Both the position numbers and the translations under genes were made by a program. The notes below the pieces were generated by a model. It saw only the letters and a program-made list of their open reading frames with translations, made no database searches and was not told the origin of the DNA. Shown here in pieces: positions 1 through 11,479 of a stretch of DNA of 64,000 bases. Position 1 is the first letter of the stretch. Each line of letters begins with the position of its first letter. Where the stretch lies: the NCBI GenBank assembly GCA_034359265.1, contig CP136890.1, positions 87,755,501-87,819,500 on the forward strand, written 5' to 3'. This stretch comes from Canna indica (taxonomy: Eukaryota > Streptophyta > Magnoliopsida > Zingiberales > Cannaceae).

Positions 1-1045
1 ATCATCAACTATGAATGATAATTTTATTGTATAGGTCTCCTATTCTCTTATTCTTTTCATTGATCAGCAGTTGGATCATATTTGATAAAGCTTAAAGTTA
101 CATGGCCAACAGAGTGGTTTAGAAATCCTGGTGCACTCTCAGATTACTATAAAAAGGATGTTGGGCCATAGACAAGTGCACATTGACTTGCGTAGAACAC
201 TAGATGGTTTTCTAAACTGTACTCATTGAGAAACTCTGAAGAGGACATCGTGGGTTGCCTTTGGTGTGGAAGCATATTCACATTGTAGTTCTACTTTGTT
301 TTGGTTGGTGGAAGTTTCCAATAAGTATATACACATCAAGTACTAGTCATCTGGCCTTGTACATCAAAGACTTTATTTACAATAGAAATAAAGAATATTG
401 ATACAGGTTCTTCAACTCAAGGCTGGATTTTAGATTTTGCCATTTTGGGTGAAACTTAAGGGCATGAGTAGTAGACTGAATTCAACTCAATATCCAGATA
501 TATGTGATACTCGCTTTTTTTTTTTTCAGTTTAAAAATATAACTAGTACAACATAGGTTTATTTCAATCCTGAAATAAGAATATTTTTCTTTCGGTCTTT
601 TGTTCTCAGTTCCTTTTTATCTGATTACTGTTGGCAAACCACATCTTTAGGTGGAACCTCAGATTTTATTGTTGTCGAAATTCTTGCCATGTTTTTCACA
701 TAAAATGCAAGTTCCTATAAAACTATGATATAAGACAAAAACCTAAAACTTTGTGTAGTTGTATCATTCGTAATATTCATCTTCTCTTGGAACCATCCAA
801 AAGTCCAATTACCATACTTATTGAGCTATCAAATAGAATTTCCATATTAGCTTAATTTTGTTACTTAAATGGTTGTCAATGTTGTTTCCTCATATTTCTT
901 TGTCAAAATTATCTTATTTCCCAATGTGTTTCTTGTATATCATGTAGATTACAAGTTTTTGTCAGTTTACATGTATCATAAATCTCTTTTTAAAAGAAAA
1001 TTTCATGAGCAGTTGCAACTAAGTTGTCTTTAAATGTATGTCCAG
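1..1045. other. Intron or 5' flank of the RMR gene
   Basis: AT-rich sequence without a recognisable exon. The missing N-terminal exon of the RMR receptor (signal peptide and start of the PA domain) was looked for here and not seen, so most of this is probably intron. Confidence 0.5.
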
Positions 1046-4000
1046 CTCCACCAGTAAAAAGATCAGGTGAATGTGGAACACTATATGTCGCAGAGCCTAT
1101 AGATGCATGCTCTCAATTAACAAATGAAGTTGCTCAGGGTTCAGTTTCTCCATTTGTTCTGATTATAAGAGGAGGGTGTACTTTTGATACTAAAGTCAGA
1201 TGGGCACAAGATGCTGGGTTCAAAGCTGCAATTATATATGACAATGAAGCTGATGGAAACCTCATCTCAAGTAAACTTATCTATATCTTCTTGTTACTAC
1301 TTGCAATCTCAATAAGCATCTTGTTAGGGCCCAGGTTGTTGATTGCAAAGGTCTTGGGTTGAGCCTGCCTTCACCACTTACTTTTAGCAAATGAAAAGAA
1401 TTCACTGCTCATCTTTTTAGATAGTGAGTTGAGCAATTTACATTTATTTTTCTAAAATCAAGTGAAAAATTAAATAAATATCTAGTTATGATTTGAAATA
1501 TTCCACAAATTTGCATTACTTTTTGGATCTTAGTCATTTTATGAAATATTTGTCCAAGCATCCCACCTCAAATGGATCAGTTTAGGTGGATAATGCTACA
1601 TTTTAAACAGCTTTGTAAAGATCCAAATTATGCAGTATAAGCTATAAGGTCTAAACTTTTGAGAATTCTGGAAGAGGTGCAAAACTATCCAGCTATACTA
1701 CTTGACTATGCAAATTAATTTCCAATACATGGTAATATGAATATGTAAGTTGATGCTGTAGATCAGTAGATACATTATTTGTTTTAAGGGAATGACTTCT
1801 TTCACAGAGTTTGCCGATTAATAGTATTACTAGTACATATTACATGATAGTTTGTTTGCTGGCTTAGCAATCCATTATGCAATAGTAACTAAGGTGAAGA
1901 CGATTAAGCTGTTGAGATAGTTTTCATGTATACATTGTCATATTGTTCATTCTAATTTACATATTCATTTTGATTTTTTGGTGTAATTCCTAGTTCCTTG
2001 GTAGTTTGTGAACGCATATATGGATATGACTGGCTCTGCTATTATTCCATATGATTAGTTGATGCTGCTTCCTTCTTGCAACCAGTTGATTCCGCTGAAA
2101 ATTTTGCAGTGGCAGGAAATTCAGTTGGCATCCATATCCATGCTGTATTTATATCCAAGGCCTCCGGTGAGATACTGAAGAAGTATGCTGGAGTTGCTGG
2201 TTTGGAGTTATGGATTATACCCACCATTGACAATTCAGCATGGTCAATTGTGACCATCTCGTTCATATCGCTACTAGCCATGTCTGCTGTGCTTGCAATG
2301 TGCTTTTTTGTCCGCAGACACCGTATAAGGCGTGAACTGCCCAGAGTTCCTAACATCCATGAGTTCCATGGAATGAGTAGTCGGTTGGTGAAAGCAATGC
2401 CAAGTCTGATATTCACCTCAGTATTGGAAGATAATTGCACCTCAACAACTTGTGCTATTTGCCTAGAGGATTACAGTGTTGGGGAGAAACTGAGGATACT
2501 TCCATGTCATCATAGTGAGTTTCCTATTCACAACTCAATCATAAGTTTAGTTTGTTCTTTACCAGATAACAAATGGCCTTTACCAGATAACTCAATCATA
2601 AGCAATGCCAACTTGTGCTATTTGTATTGACTTTTCAACCTGATTCAGTTATGAATAGAGGAGTCTTTTGAAATGCAAAGTGCACAATGCATGTGTGGTT
2701 ATGTCTTCTAGACATGAAAAATAATCCCATAAAACTACTCTATATGCAAGTAGTATCCTTCAGTTGCGACCCCAATCATAATGAGGCTCGAAGTAGTTTG
2801 ATGACGATTCTATTGTTCCTCACGTGCTATAAAATAATGTGCCGTGGCAGCTAAATGCCACTGTCAGAGAAACTGCATCAGAAGAATAGATTGTGAAATA
2901 TACTGTATAACTTAAGTTGCTTGTTCAAAAAAATATACAGAGACAGCATAATTATTTCTCAACCAGTTTATCTCTCATATACGCTTATCATCATTGTCCA
3001 GATGATGATGATATTGAACTAGGGTACACTAATATTTGTCCATAAAGTCATTCACCACCACACTTTTTGTTCGTTCTGAAGAGTTCCCTTGCTAACTCTA
3101 TTTTTGAAGCCCCATATATGCCTGCAGCTCTAATTTGTCTACATTCTGATTTCTTAATGGTGTTATAGACTTGGTCATTTTCCTGATGTACGATGGCAAT
3201 TGGGACAGATGCTGCCTTTTATAAATGCTTATATCTGCAACCTGGTCTTATGTGTGATATCTGAAGTGCAGTCTTTTGCCAGTTAATTCTAGGCCAAATA
3301 GCTTCTTCAGGCAGCCATGGGGCGCGCAAAAAAGTTATATTACCCCCATTCTGCTTCCATAATCAGTTTCCATATGCTCTTATAACACCAGCGGCACTCA
3401 ATTCTTCCAGTAACTACTGATGAGACCTTTATTCAGGGATTTGCACATCTGTCACAGTGGCCTCAACCCAGTTTTATTTCTCAGATATGAACCATTTCAC
3501 AAGAACATTCGCAGAATGATTCAATTTCCATATGCAGTATGAATATACTACAATAACTGAAAATACAAAATACAATAATTGTGTAAATTATACAAATTCG
3601 TAAAAAAATGAACTTGCCAGGTTAACTTCTATCTATAGTTATCATCTTGTCAGCCAGGCTAGGGCAATCAGTTATATTTAGTTTAATTGAAATAACTGGA
3701 TATGGAACTACAATTGGAACATGCTAAGAGTAAATTGCATTATTAATTTTGACCGTAACTTTTGGACTTCTTTTCTATCTTCTTTGCTTCTTTGATAGAT
3801 ACCCTCTAGATTTTTTTGATTTTTTTGTTTTAACTGAAATGATTGAACTCTAGCACCTGCTTTGGATGATCTTTCACTTTAAAGTGAATATTTCTTAGTT
3901 TATAGTCACTCTTCTAAGTTCTAACATAACTAATAGAACAGCTGGTGTTCATTTTTGCAGTCTGCTTTAACATTTAAGACTTGTCAGAAAAAATAGTATG

Positions 4001-5405
4001 GATGCTTCAAAAATTCTTATTGTGTTTGTATTAGACAATGTGATGGACCTAAAAAATTACTAGATTTCTGATACCAGCATAGCTATACTAACCTACATGT
4101 GGTAGGATGCTCTTTTTTTTTCTTTTTTTCTTTTCCTTTTTTTTTCTTTTGAGGAAAGCACATGTAGGATGCTTATATCATATGTATGAAGGACAAGCTC
4201 TCATATATCAAAAGATGTCACAATCATGTGAAAGCATGTTTTACCATCGCAGTAACAAAATTGAGCTATATTGACATTTTACAGTTCTTGGTATAAGTGA
4301 GTATTCATGCACTTCAAATTTTTTTGTTAAGTATACAAACTCAATTTTTGACTTGCAAATGTCACCATAACTAGTATTAGGAAGTATCTCCGGTAGCATT
4401 TTTCACAAATGCCAACATAGAGAGTTGTGAAAGATATTTAGTGACACAATTTATCATTGTTACGAACAAGAACAGTTTGCAACATATAGTAATTGATAAA
4501 ACAAGTATTTTGGTTAAGATCATCACTTCTGTTATACCTTCTATGGAATTTGATTAGCATGGTGTAAATTGCCTCATTTAAAACTCTTTAATGACATTTT
4601 TAAACAAAGTGTTGCCTGTGATAACATATTTGTCGTAGTGCAAGTCTGTGGTTGGGCATGATTTATAACATCTTGTTCAGTATGTTCAACTATATCTTTT
4701 TCTGTTGCAATATAACTTATGCATATGTAATTTGCTTTCCCATGCTAATATTATTTGTTGAACCATTGAACAGAGTTCCATGCATTTTGCGTTGATTCCT
4801 GGCTCACTACTTGGAGAACTTTCTGCCCTGTTTGCAAGCAAGATGCAATGGCAGGCATAGCCAACATTCCAGCTTCTGAGTGCACTCCTCTGCTTTCTTC
4901 TCCTGCAGCAACTCCATCTACCAATGCTGGGTTGTTGTCGTTTCATTCTTCCATTGCAGCATCCTCAGCCATCCAAATATCTGGAGTGCCTCCCTTGTCA
5001 CAACCAAATTCCCAACCACATTCATTCTCTAATACTCCTCGTTCCCCAGCCATTCAAGTAGCTCATTTACCTCCTCGGTCACAGTCAAGTTTTTTCTCTA
5101 GCGCTTCCCTAATCCCTAACCCTCATAGGTCCTATGGTCACTCACCATCTATCTATATAAACAGAAACTCTATGGATCTTAGAAATTCATCTTCTCTTAG
5201 ATCTTGCTCTTATCTTGTATCTCCTCATTCCATGTGTTCGCCTATCAACTCTAGACTTGCATCCCCTTATATTCTGGGTTCAAGTAATGCATCCCCCAGC
5301 TATCTTGCTGCATCTTCTGGTCAACCGTCATACTTGAGACATTGTGCTGAATCAGCGGCAAGCTTGTCTGCTTTTGCCTCAGAACATTCTCTTCCAGGAT
5401 GTTGA
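1046..5405 (+). CDS. RMR1: RMR-type vacuolar sorting receptor (PA-TM-RING-H2), 5' partial
   Basis: Three exons join in phase: 1046-1270, 2110-2514, 4774-5405 (419 complete codons plus stop). Exon A encodes most of a protease-associated domain ([35 protein letters not shown]). Exon B finishes it ([20 protein letters not shown]), then gives one hydrophobic span (about [19 protein letters not shown]), a basic cytosolic stretch and the start of a RING-H2 finger (CAICLEDY). The finger completes across the exon B/C junction as C-x-H-x2-H-x2-C and ends CPVCKQDA. Exon C is a long Ser/Pro-rich tail. In this family the lumenal PA domain binds storage proteins for delivery to the protein storage vacuole, and the RING faces the cytosol. 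The first exon (signal peptide) is not found in bases 1-1045, so the gene starts upstream; exon A begins mid-codon, which fits. The borders AG|CT, CAA|GTAAAC, GCAG|TG, ATA|GTGAGT and CAG|AG obey GT-AG. The gene looks intact. Confidence 0.9.
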
Positions 5406-6340
5406 TCTGTGTCAATTTTGTGGGCCAGTCTGCAATAGCAACGACCACAGTTTTGCTGTATACAATCTATTCTTTGCTGTAGGAGTTGTTAGATCCTAGA
5501 TGGCAGCATGAGTTGTGGCACCAGAGTTGCAAACTGATTCATTGTACTGTAACATATGGCCCGGTTCCTGTATGCTGTGAGTGTTCAGTTTCTCTACGAC
5601 TTTAATCTAGTTTTGTGTTTGGCTGTCATCACTTTGTCATGGTGAAATGCTTTGATGTGCAAATAGATGATGTTTTAATCTCAGTAATTTTCGTGTATCT
5701 GTGCTTGGTTTAATCTTGTGTAGGATGTGAATTGCTGGCTAGAGAAGAAGCTATAAATGGCGTTTCTACTGTAGACTTGGCGGCCAAGAACAACAACCAA
5801 GTTTTATTTTTTGAGAAAACTGGAGGGAGGGTTCAACCAGGATGTACTAGTTGAGAATGAGAATGTACTGAATAGTGTTTATAATGAATAAGTTGCATAA
5901 CCATAGAATAAGTTGAGAAGCCGCCAGCAGCTCAAATCATTAAGTCAGTAGGCCCAAATGCATCTTCAAGCTTCCTCCATCCAAGATAGATTAGGGATAG
6001 TGAATAAATAGTTAATAGGTCTTCTGTCATTTCTACCTTGTTACTGAACACGCAGACCTCTTCAGTTCAGATGCTACTGCGACACAGGAAATTCTTGGCT
6101 CTTAGTTTCCCATTAAGGCGCAGCCATGCAATGCGACAGTGTTGGATATAGCTTGCATGGATAGTAATTTATACTTATCAAGGATATATAGGATTTACTC
6201 ATTTCTTGATCAATTTGATGCGGATGTTTTGCAAAAGGTTGTGTAGTTTATCTATTTTGAATGCAGCCATTCCATTTTATATACTTACCGCTGCTACTCG
6301 AAACATTCATGAGACTGCCACTTTTTTAGTCCACCTCTAG
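5406..6340. other. 3' UTR and downstream flank of the RMR gene
   Basis: The first few hundred bases after the stop are T-rich, as in plant 3' UTRs, and AATAAG-like signals occur around 5885-5910. No other gene is seen before the hAT-like element that follows. Confidence 0.5.
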
Positions 6341-6341
6341 C

Positions 6342-6993
6342 TAGGGATGTGAACGTGGCGGATAGTGAGCACTCGCACCCGTTTACTAAATTCGTCACTC
6401 GTACCCGCACCTGCGACGGATATCTATCACTCATCTCCGCATGGGTAATTGATATCTGCCGATATTCGTTGATACACATTTAAGCTATTATACAAAAAAA
6501 TATTTTATTTTAATAATATACCATTAATGATTCTCATTCCATTCTATTAATAATTTGATTGAGAAATACTAAATCATAAAATAAACAACGTAATAATTAA
6601 ATATTAAACCATAAAATTATCATAAGAAATAACAATATTCATTCATGCAATATAAAATTTAAAATCAATGCATTTCCAACTAAAATTTGGAATTGATATA
6701 ATATATAAAAATTTATTATATTTAGATAGATGAAATACGATGAATAAATGATTTAGATTTATTTTTATACGTTCAATTAGATATTATTATATTAAAATAT
6801 AAATTTAATATTTAATATATATTGGTGGATAACAGATATCCACAGGTGTGGGTAGTATAAGTATTCGTACCCGTAGCCATTTAATAAATGGATAAAAATA
6901 TATACCCGTATGTATAATATGTTCCTCGTACCCGACATGTGTTAGATAAACATCCACGGGTATCTGCGAGTATGGGCAATATTGTCATCCCTA
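6342..6993. mobile_element. Non-autonomous hAT-like element
   Basis: The ends are inverted: TAGGGATGTGAACG at the left and a right end that reads CTAGGGATGACAATATTGCC on the other strand. Subterminal blocks rich in CCCGTACCC and GGATATC motifs are also repeated in inverted orientation, and the middle is very AT-rich with no coding potential. TAGGGATG/CATCCCTA termini are typical of plant hAT non-autonomous elements. I could not find a clean 8-bp target duplication. Related end fragments occur near 34820-35010 and 42640-42917. Confidence 0.65.
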
Positions 6994-7120
6994 GCCACTT
7001 CGAAGTGTTGTTGTTTCACCTTTTCTCGCTCAATTATTTGCTATTGTGTTATGAAGTTGTAATGTTTCTACTATGCATGCTTGGCTATACAATTTTTATT
7101 TTATTTTATTTGATCTCTTT

Positions 7121-7291
7121 AGGAGGGTGGCTTTGGTGTAACGGTAAAATTATCCATTTGTGACTTGAAGGTTATTGGTTCAAGCCACATAAACAGTCCC
7201 TCTACAAAAAGAACAAGGGTAAGGTTGCGTACATCAAATCTTTAGAGCCCACAAAAGTATGATTGCTTTGTGCATTGGGTCACCCTTTCTT
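7121..7291 (+). mobile_element. Au-type tRNA-derived SINE, copy 1
   Basis: It starts GGAGGGTGGCTTTGGTGTAA and has the internal Pol III promoter of a tRNA-like head: A box around TGGTGTAACGG and B box GGTTCAAGCC. The body follows with the familiar blocks GGGTAAGG..GCGTACATC, GAGCCCACAAA and TGTGCATTGGGTCACCCTTT. This arrangement is that of the plant Au SINE family. It is the most complete of three adjoining copies. Confidence 0.8.
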
Positions 7292-7456
7292 AGATCATGT
7301 AACGGTAAAATTACTCCACTTGTGACTTGAAGGTCATGGGTTCGAGCCACGAAAATCGTCTCTTTGCAAAAAAACAAGAGGAATAATGCATACATCAACC
7401 CTCTACAAAGCTCACAAAATTAGGATTGCTTCATGCACTAGGACACTCTTTCTTAA
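7292..7456 (+). mobile_element. Au-type SINE, copy 2
   Basis: It repeats the first copy in the same direction: GTAACGGTAAAATTACTCCA, TTGTGACTTGAAGGTCATGG, B box GGTTCGAGCC, then TGCATACATCAACCC, AAGCTCACAAA and CATGCACTAGGACACTCTTT. The 5' end lacks the GGTGGCTTT start. It directly follows copy 1. Confidence 0.75.
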
Positions 7457-7533
7457 AGTTCCCCCTCTTATGACTTGGAGGTCATGGGTTCACGCCACAA
7501 AAATAGTCTTTCTGCAAGAAAATGAATAGATTC
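7457..7533 (+). mobile_element. Au-type SINE, truncated copy 3
   Basis: Only the B-box part remains (TTATGACTTGGAGGTCATGG, GTTCACGCCAC, AATAGTCTTTCTGCAAG). The B box carries a substitution (GGTTCACGCC). Same direction as copies 1 and 2. Confidence 0.6.
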
Positions 7534-7544
7534 TAAGGTATAGA

Positions 7545-7720
7545 TTCAGGGTATTGATGTGTTGGACCTGGAATCAGAATCAATTTTAATCGGTTCCTTA
7601 TGTTTTATCTCGAACCCTACTTGAATTTAATTCGGATCTACTCGAAATCTATCCCATCGGGTAGGTTCCAATCGGTTCCGAGTCTACTCGATACCAATGC
7701 ATACCTCTAATGCACCACTA
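7545..7720. mobile_element. Fragment of the 9423-9907 hAT family
   Basis: It matches the right half of the complete element at 9423-9907: GTTGGACCTGGAATCAGAATC, TTTTAATCGGTTCC, GAATTTAATTCGG, CGGTTCCGAGTCTACTCG and a degraded ..ATGCATACCTCTA end. The left half is missing. Confidence 0.6.
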
Positions 7721-8166
7721 TGTAAAACTTAATTTTAGAAAAGATATTCTAATATATATTAAATTTGAACAAAATGGCCTTAAGCAAATACCCTACTATT
7801 TATTTTTGACCAAAATATTCTTAAACAAATATTGATTTGTCATTTTCTCAATGAAAATAACTTTTTTTGACTATTACAAAATGAAATTCCATATATTTTC
7901 TTTTCTACTATAATTTTTTTATATAGAATTTTACTATATCAATTATAATAAAATATAACAATAAAAAATGCGACAAGAAGATATTTATTTATTTATTTTT
8001 ATTTAGGTTAAGTCGATGGTTTTTTATTAGTCATTCGTCATTTTCATTCTATAAAATAAGTTTATGCGACAATACAATAGTTATATAAGATTCACTATGT
8101 ATTATGTAACAGAATACGATCGGTTCAAATATTATAAAAGATTTAATTGTATAAGTCTATTATATG
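7721..8166. other. AT-rich gene-less spacer
   Basis: Very AT-rich sequence with no coding potential or clear repeat structure seen. Confidence 0.5.
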
Positions 8167-8955
8167 TATTTTTTTTAGGGTAATTACTTGAATATATCTT
8201 GAACTATCGACTTTGTCTCAAATGTATCCTAAAATTTTATTTATCCAAATTGCATCCTTAACTATCAAATTTATATTAATTGCATACCTCTATCAAAATT
8301 TCGTCAGCTACCCCGTTAATCGTGTGACGTGACATGCACACGTGGATTAATTTTTTTTTTAAATTCAAAACTGATTAAAAAATTATTATTTTTTCAAAAC
8401 TTATTGGATGTCCACATGTGCTGCACATGTTGATTAAAAAATTGTTTTTTAAAAAACTATTCTGACTTGTCCTGGACAAGTCAATTGTCATTTTGTACTA
8501 AATCCCCGACGAGCCCCTCATGCCCTAAAGCCCTGACGACGAAGAACCCTAAGCCGGCGACGAAGAAGCTTCCCACTGACCATATCCTTGACGAGCAGTT
8601 CCCCCGAGCGCCAAATCCTCAACGAACCATCTCCCCTGAGCTATTATTCATCGATGAAGCATCTCCTCAAATCCCTAAGTCGTCGTCGGTTTGTTTTGGT
8701 GAGCTGGTCTTCTATCGCCGACGGTTTGGTTTGGTTCACCTAGTAAGATCATTTCCACTGTAATTTATGACTGTAATATCATTGAAACCTGTAATTTATC
8801 ACCTATTATCACTGTAATTTATCTCACTATATATTATCACTATTAATTATCATTGTAAGGAGCTAATTGTATATTATCATTGTAAGGAGCTCACTGTTAA
8901 TTTAGCTCATTACTGCCTAGAGGAAGCATCAATTCCCTCGATTTTTAACAAACCT

Positions 8956-9373
8956 ATGTGCCATCACTCAATCGGAGCTCGGATGTTAATTTCAAAAACT
9001 AGAAACAATCCCGGGAGACAATTTTGGAGATGTGCCCATTGGAAAGTAAGTGTTAAGTGTTGTATTGAAATTTTAAAGGTATTAAATTTTGATTTCAATG
9101 TATGTATTAAAACACAATGTATTCTTGTAGAAAAGAGAAAATAATTATGGTTTTTTTATATGGCATGATGAATATTCTGAGCGAGGGGAAATCAACTTAC
9201 TGCAAGAGAAGACAACAATCCTCAAATATAAAGTGAATAAGTTGGAGAAGCAATACGAAGAATTGGAAATGTTAAGTAGGAGAATGAAGATGTATCTTTA
9301 TGTTATCATTTGTGCTTGGATGGTTCAAACTTCAAGTCATGCGTATGATGATGTATCTTTTGATGTCAAATGA
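8956..9373 (+). pseudogene. GRF-type zinc-finger protein remnant inside the Mutator-like element
   Basis: Two exons join in phase: up to 9045 (donor AAA|GTAAGT) and 9131-9373 (acceptor TTGTAG, stop TGA at 9371). The first reads CHHSIGARMLISKTRNNPGR, then QFWRCAHWK; the second NYGFFIWHDEYSERGE, a coiled-coil-like stretch (KVNKLEKQYEELE) and a hydrophobic end (MYLYVIICAWMV). Domain order and the NPGR-FW-C core match the small plant proteins with one GRF zinc finger, coiled coil and C-terminal membrane segment. Two usual zinc ligands look replaced (CHH for CxC, NYGFF for a Cys before GFF), so it is probably degenerate. The start is unclear: the frame is open upstream of 8956, and an AAACCCTAA-type leader sits near 8500-8700. 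Its function is not known to me. Confidence 0.65.
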
Positions 9374-9422
9374 AGATGTAAGTCTCGAAGTCTTCGTGTT
9401 ATGGAATAGTTGATGTTATGGT

Positions 9423-9907
9423 CAGGGGGTGAGCGGGTCCGAGTACTCTGTATTTTTTATGATATCCGTACCCTATCATGTATAGGACCGATTCCTAAGT
9501 TTTGGAATCGGACCTTACTCTGTTAGAACTTGGACCGGACCCTTCCTGGATTCACAAGTTTCAGTTCCGATTTCGGGTACCCTGTTGGAACCTGTTCATA
9601 TACAGGTTATAGGGTACATGTTCTGTGTACCCTGCTGGAATATGTTCTGGAACCTGTAAATGTACAGGTTCAACATGGTACCATGTTGGAACATGTACCA
9701 TGGAACTTGTAAATGAACATATTCCAAAGTACATGTTCTGGTTCCGGGTACCCGATATGTTGGATCTGGAATCAGAATCGATTTTAATCGGTTCCTAAAT
9801 TTTTGTCCCGAACCCTACCCGAATTTAATTCGGGTCTACCCGTAACCTACCCAATCGGGTCGGTTCCAACCGGTTTCGAGTCTACCCGGTCCCCATGCAC
9901 ACCCCTA
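9423..9907. mobile_element. Complete non-autonomous hAT element
   Basis: The ends are CAGGGGGTGAGCGGGTCC and, on the other strand of the right end, TAGGGGTGTGCATGGGG. It is flanked by the 8-bp duplication GTTATGGT (9415-9422 and 9908-9915). The flanking DNA repeats GTTGATGTTATGGT several times, so the duplication is a little less decisive than usual. The interior has short repeats around CCCTGTTGGAACCTGTTC and no gene. Relatives: 7545-7720 and 59468-59750. Confidence 0.8.
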
Positions 9908-10079
9908 GTTATGGTACATGTTGATGTTATGGTAATAGTTAGTACTAGTTGATGTTATGGTACATGTTATTTTATTATTCTGAGATTGATTGTCAATGAT
10001 TGGTTATAGAAAACTATTTATTGTGAAATTGATTATTCATGTCAACAAAAATTAGAATACACTTGAGACTAAATAAAAA

Positions 10080-10440
10080 CTGAGAATACATTTGAGTCTG
10101 CATATTAAATTTAGAATAAAAACTGTAATACATCTGCCGATTGACTTTTAAACCACATATCCATTAAACCACATATAAAACTACAATATTAAACCACAAT
10201 ATTAAACAACACATTAAACCATAATATTAAATCACAATATCAACACATTAAACCATACTGTCAACACATATCCATTCAAAATACTGCCAACACATTAAAC
10301 CACAATACTATCAAACCACATATCCACATTCAAAATACCCATACTGTCAACGCATTAAACCACACGACCAACACATTAAACCACATGTATCTGCACACTA
10401 TCAACACAGTATCTGCACACTATCACAAGATAGTATCCTC
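10080..10440. repeat. Degenerate tandem repeat (ACACATTAAACCACAATA-like)
   Basis: Short units around CACATTAAACCACA and AATATTAAACCACA recur many times with drift. This is low-complexity DNA inside the Mutator-like element. Confidence 0.6.
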
Positions 10441-10554
10441 ACAGTATTATCAATCATCTCTTGGTGTTACAATCTGTTCAACATTAGGAGAAGTCTGAGA
10501 TACTTGTGTTACATTCAAGTCTTCTTGTAAAACACAATTTCTACAAATGTGACA

Positions 10555-11190
10555 GCTAAGTTGAGACGACGTTTGACGATTTGGTAGATGACATAAATAA
10601 ATGTAAAAGTTGTGCATTTAAATGCGAATTTTGAAAACGCGAGTAGAACATAAAATTTCTACAAACCTTGTGATTTTTTAGTCTATTATTCCGTAAAAAA
10701 TTATATTTCATAAATTTGAGATATAACTATATAAATAGACATAATTATAAACCAATCATATTTAAAAAAGTTCTAACAATGTCCATTTAATAAATACAAA
10801 TATTTATCTCAAATGTTATTTTTAATCATATTCAAATACCTGGCCACTTGGGTATCAATTCATCTTTATATAATAAAAGTAACTAAGTCTGAAATAAATA
10901 AGGATAAAATTTCTCACTTTTTTCATTCTAACAAGGTTTGCATAAATTTTATGTTCTACCCACGTTTTCATAATTTACCTATAAATGCACAGCATTTACA
11001 TCCTTTTATGCCATTTACCAAATCGGCAAGCGTCGTCGACTAAGTTGAGACGATGCTTGACGATTTGGTAGATGACATAAATAGATATAAATGTTGTGTA
11101 TTTGTAGGTGAATTTTAAAAATGCGGGTAGAACATACATTTTTTGCGAATCTTGTAATTTTTTAATCTATTATTCCTTTTTTTTTTAAAA
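10555..11190. repeat. Three-copy repeat in mixed orientation
   Basis: A unit of about 150 bases (GTTGAGACGACGTTTGACGA, TTTGGTAGATGACATAAATA, GCGAATTTTGAAAACGCG, GTAGAACATA) occurs at 10555-10700 and 11041-11180 in the same direction and inverted at about 10890-11037. The inverted and last copies meet at about 11040 and form a large palindrome. Confidence 0.65.
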
Positions 11191-11479
11191 ATAAATTTTT
11201 AATCTATGTGTGCGGACATCCAATAGGTTTTGAAAAAATAATAATTTTTAATCAATTTTGAATAAACAATTATTTTTTAATCCACATGTGCATGCCATGT
11301 CACACGGTTAACGGGATAGCTGACGAAATTTTGACGGAGGGATGCAATTGATAAAAATCTGATAGTTGAGGATGCAATTTGAAGAAATGAAAGTTTAAGA
11401 TACATTTGAGATAAAGTCGATAGTTCATGATATATATTTAGGTAATTACCTATTTTTTTTTAAATGAAGAAGTGTGGTG

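Larger units (their letters stand above)
8177..11450. mobile_element. Long-TIR Mutator-like element
   Basis: The first about 250 bases (GGGTAATTACTTGAATATAT, GAACTATCGACTTTGTCTCA, ATTTCGTCAGCTA) return inverted at 11200-11450 (right end, other strand: GGTAATTACCTAAATATATA, GAACTATCGACTTTATCTCA). Long TIRs and a flanking duplication TATTTTTTTT (8167-8176 and 11451-11460) fit a Mutator-like element; the T-run makes the duplication less certain. No MURA transposase is seen. Inside are a GRF-type zinc-finger gene remnant (8956-9373), a later hAT insertion (9423-9907) and local repeats. It ends 21 bases before the target duplication of the hAT at 11480. Confidence 0.8.

Noticed and set aside
7121..7533. 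tRNA genes
   Set aside because: A- and B-box motifs are present but no cloverleaf can close, and the downstream blocks identify Au-type SINEs.
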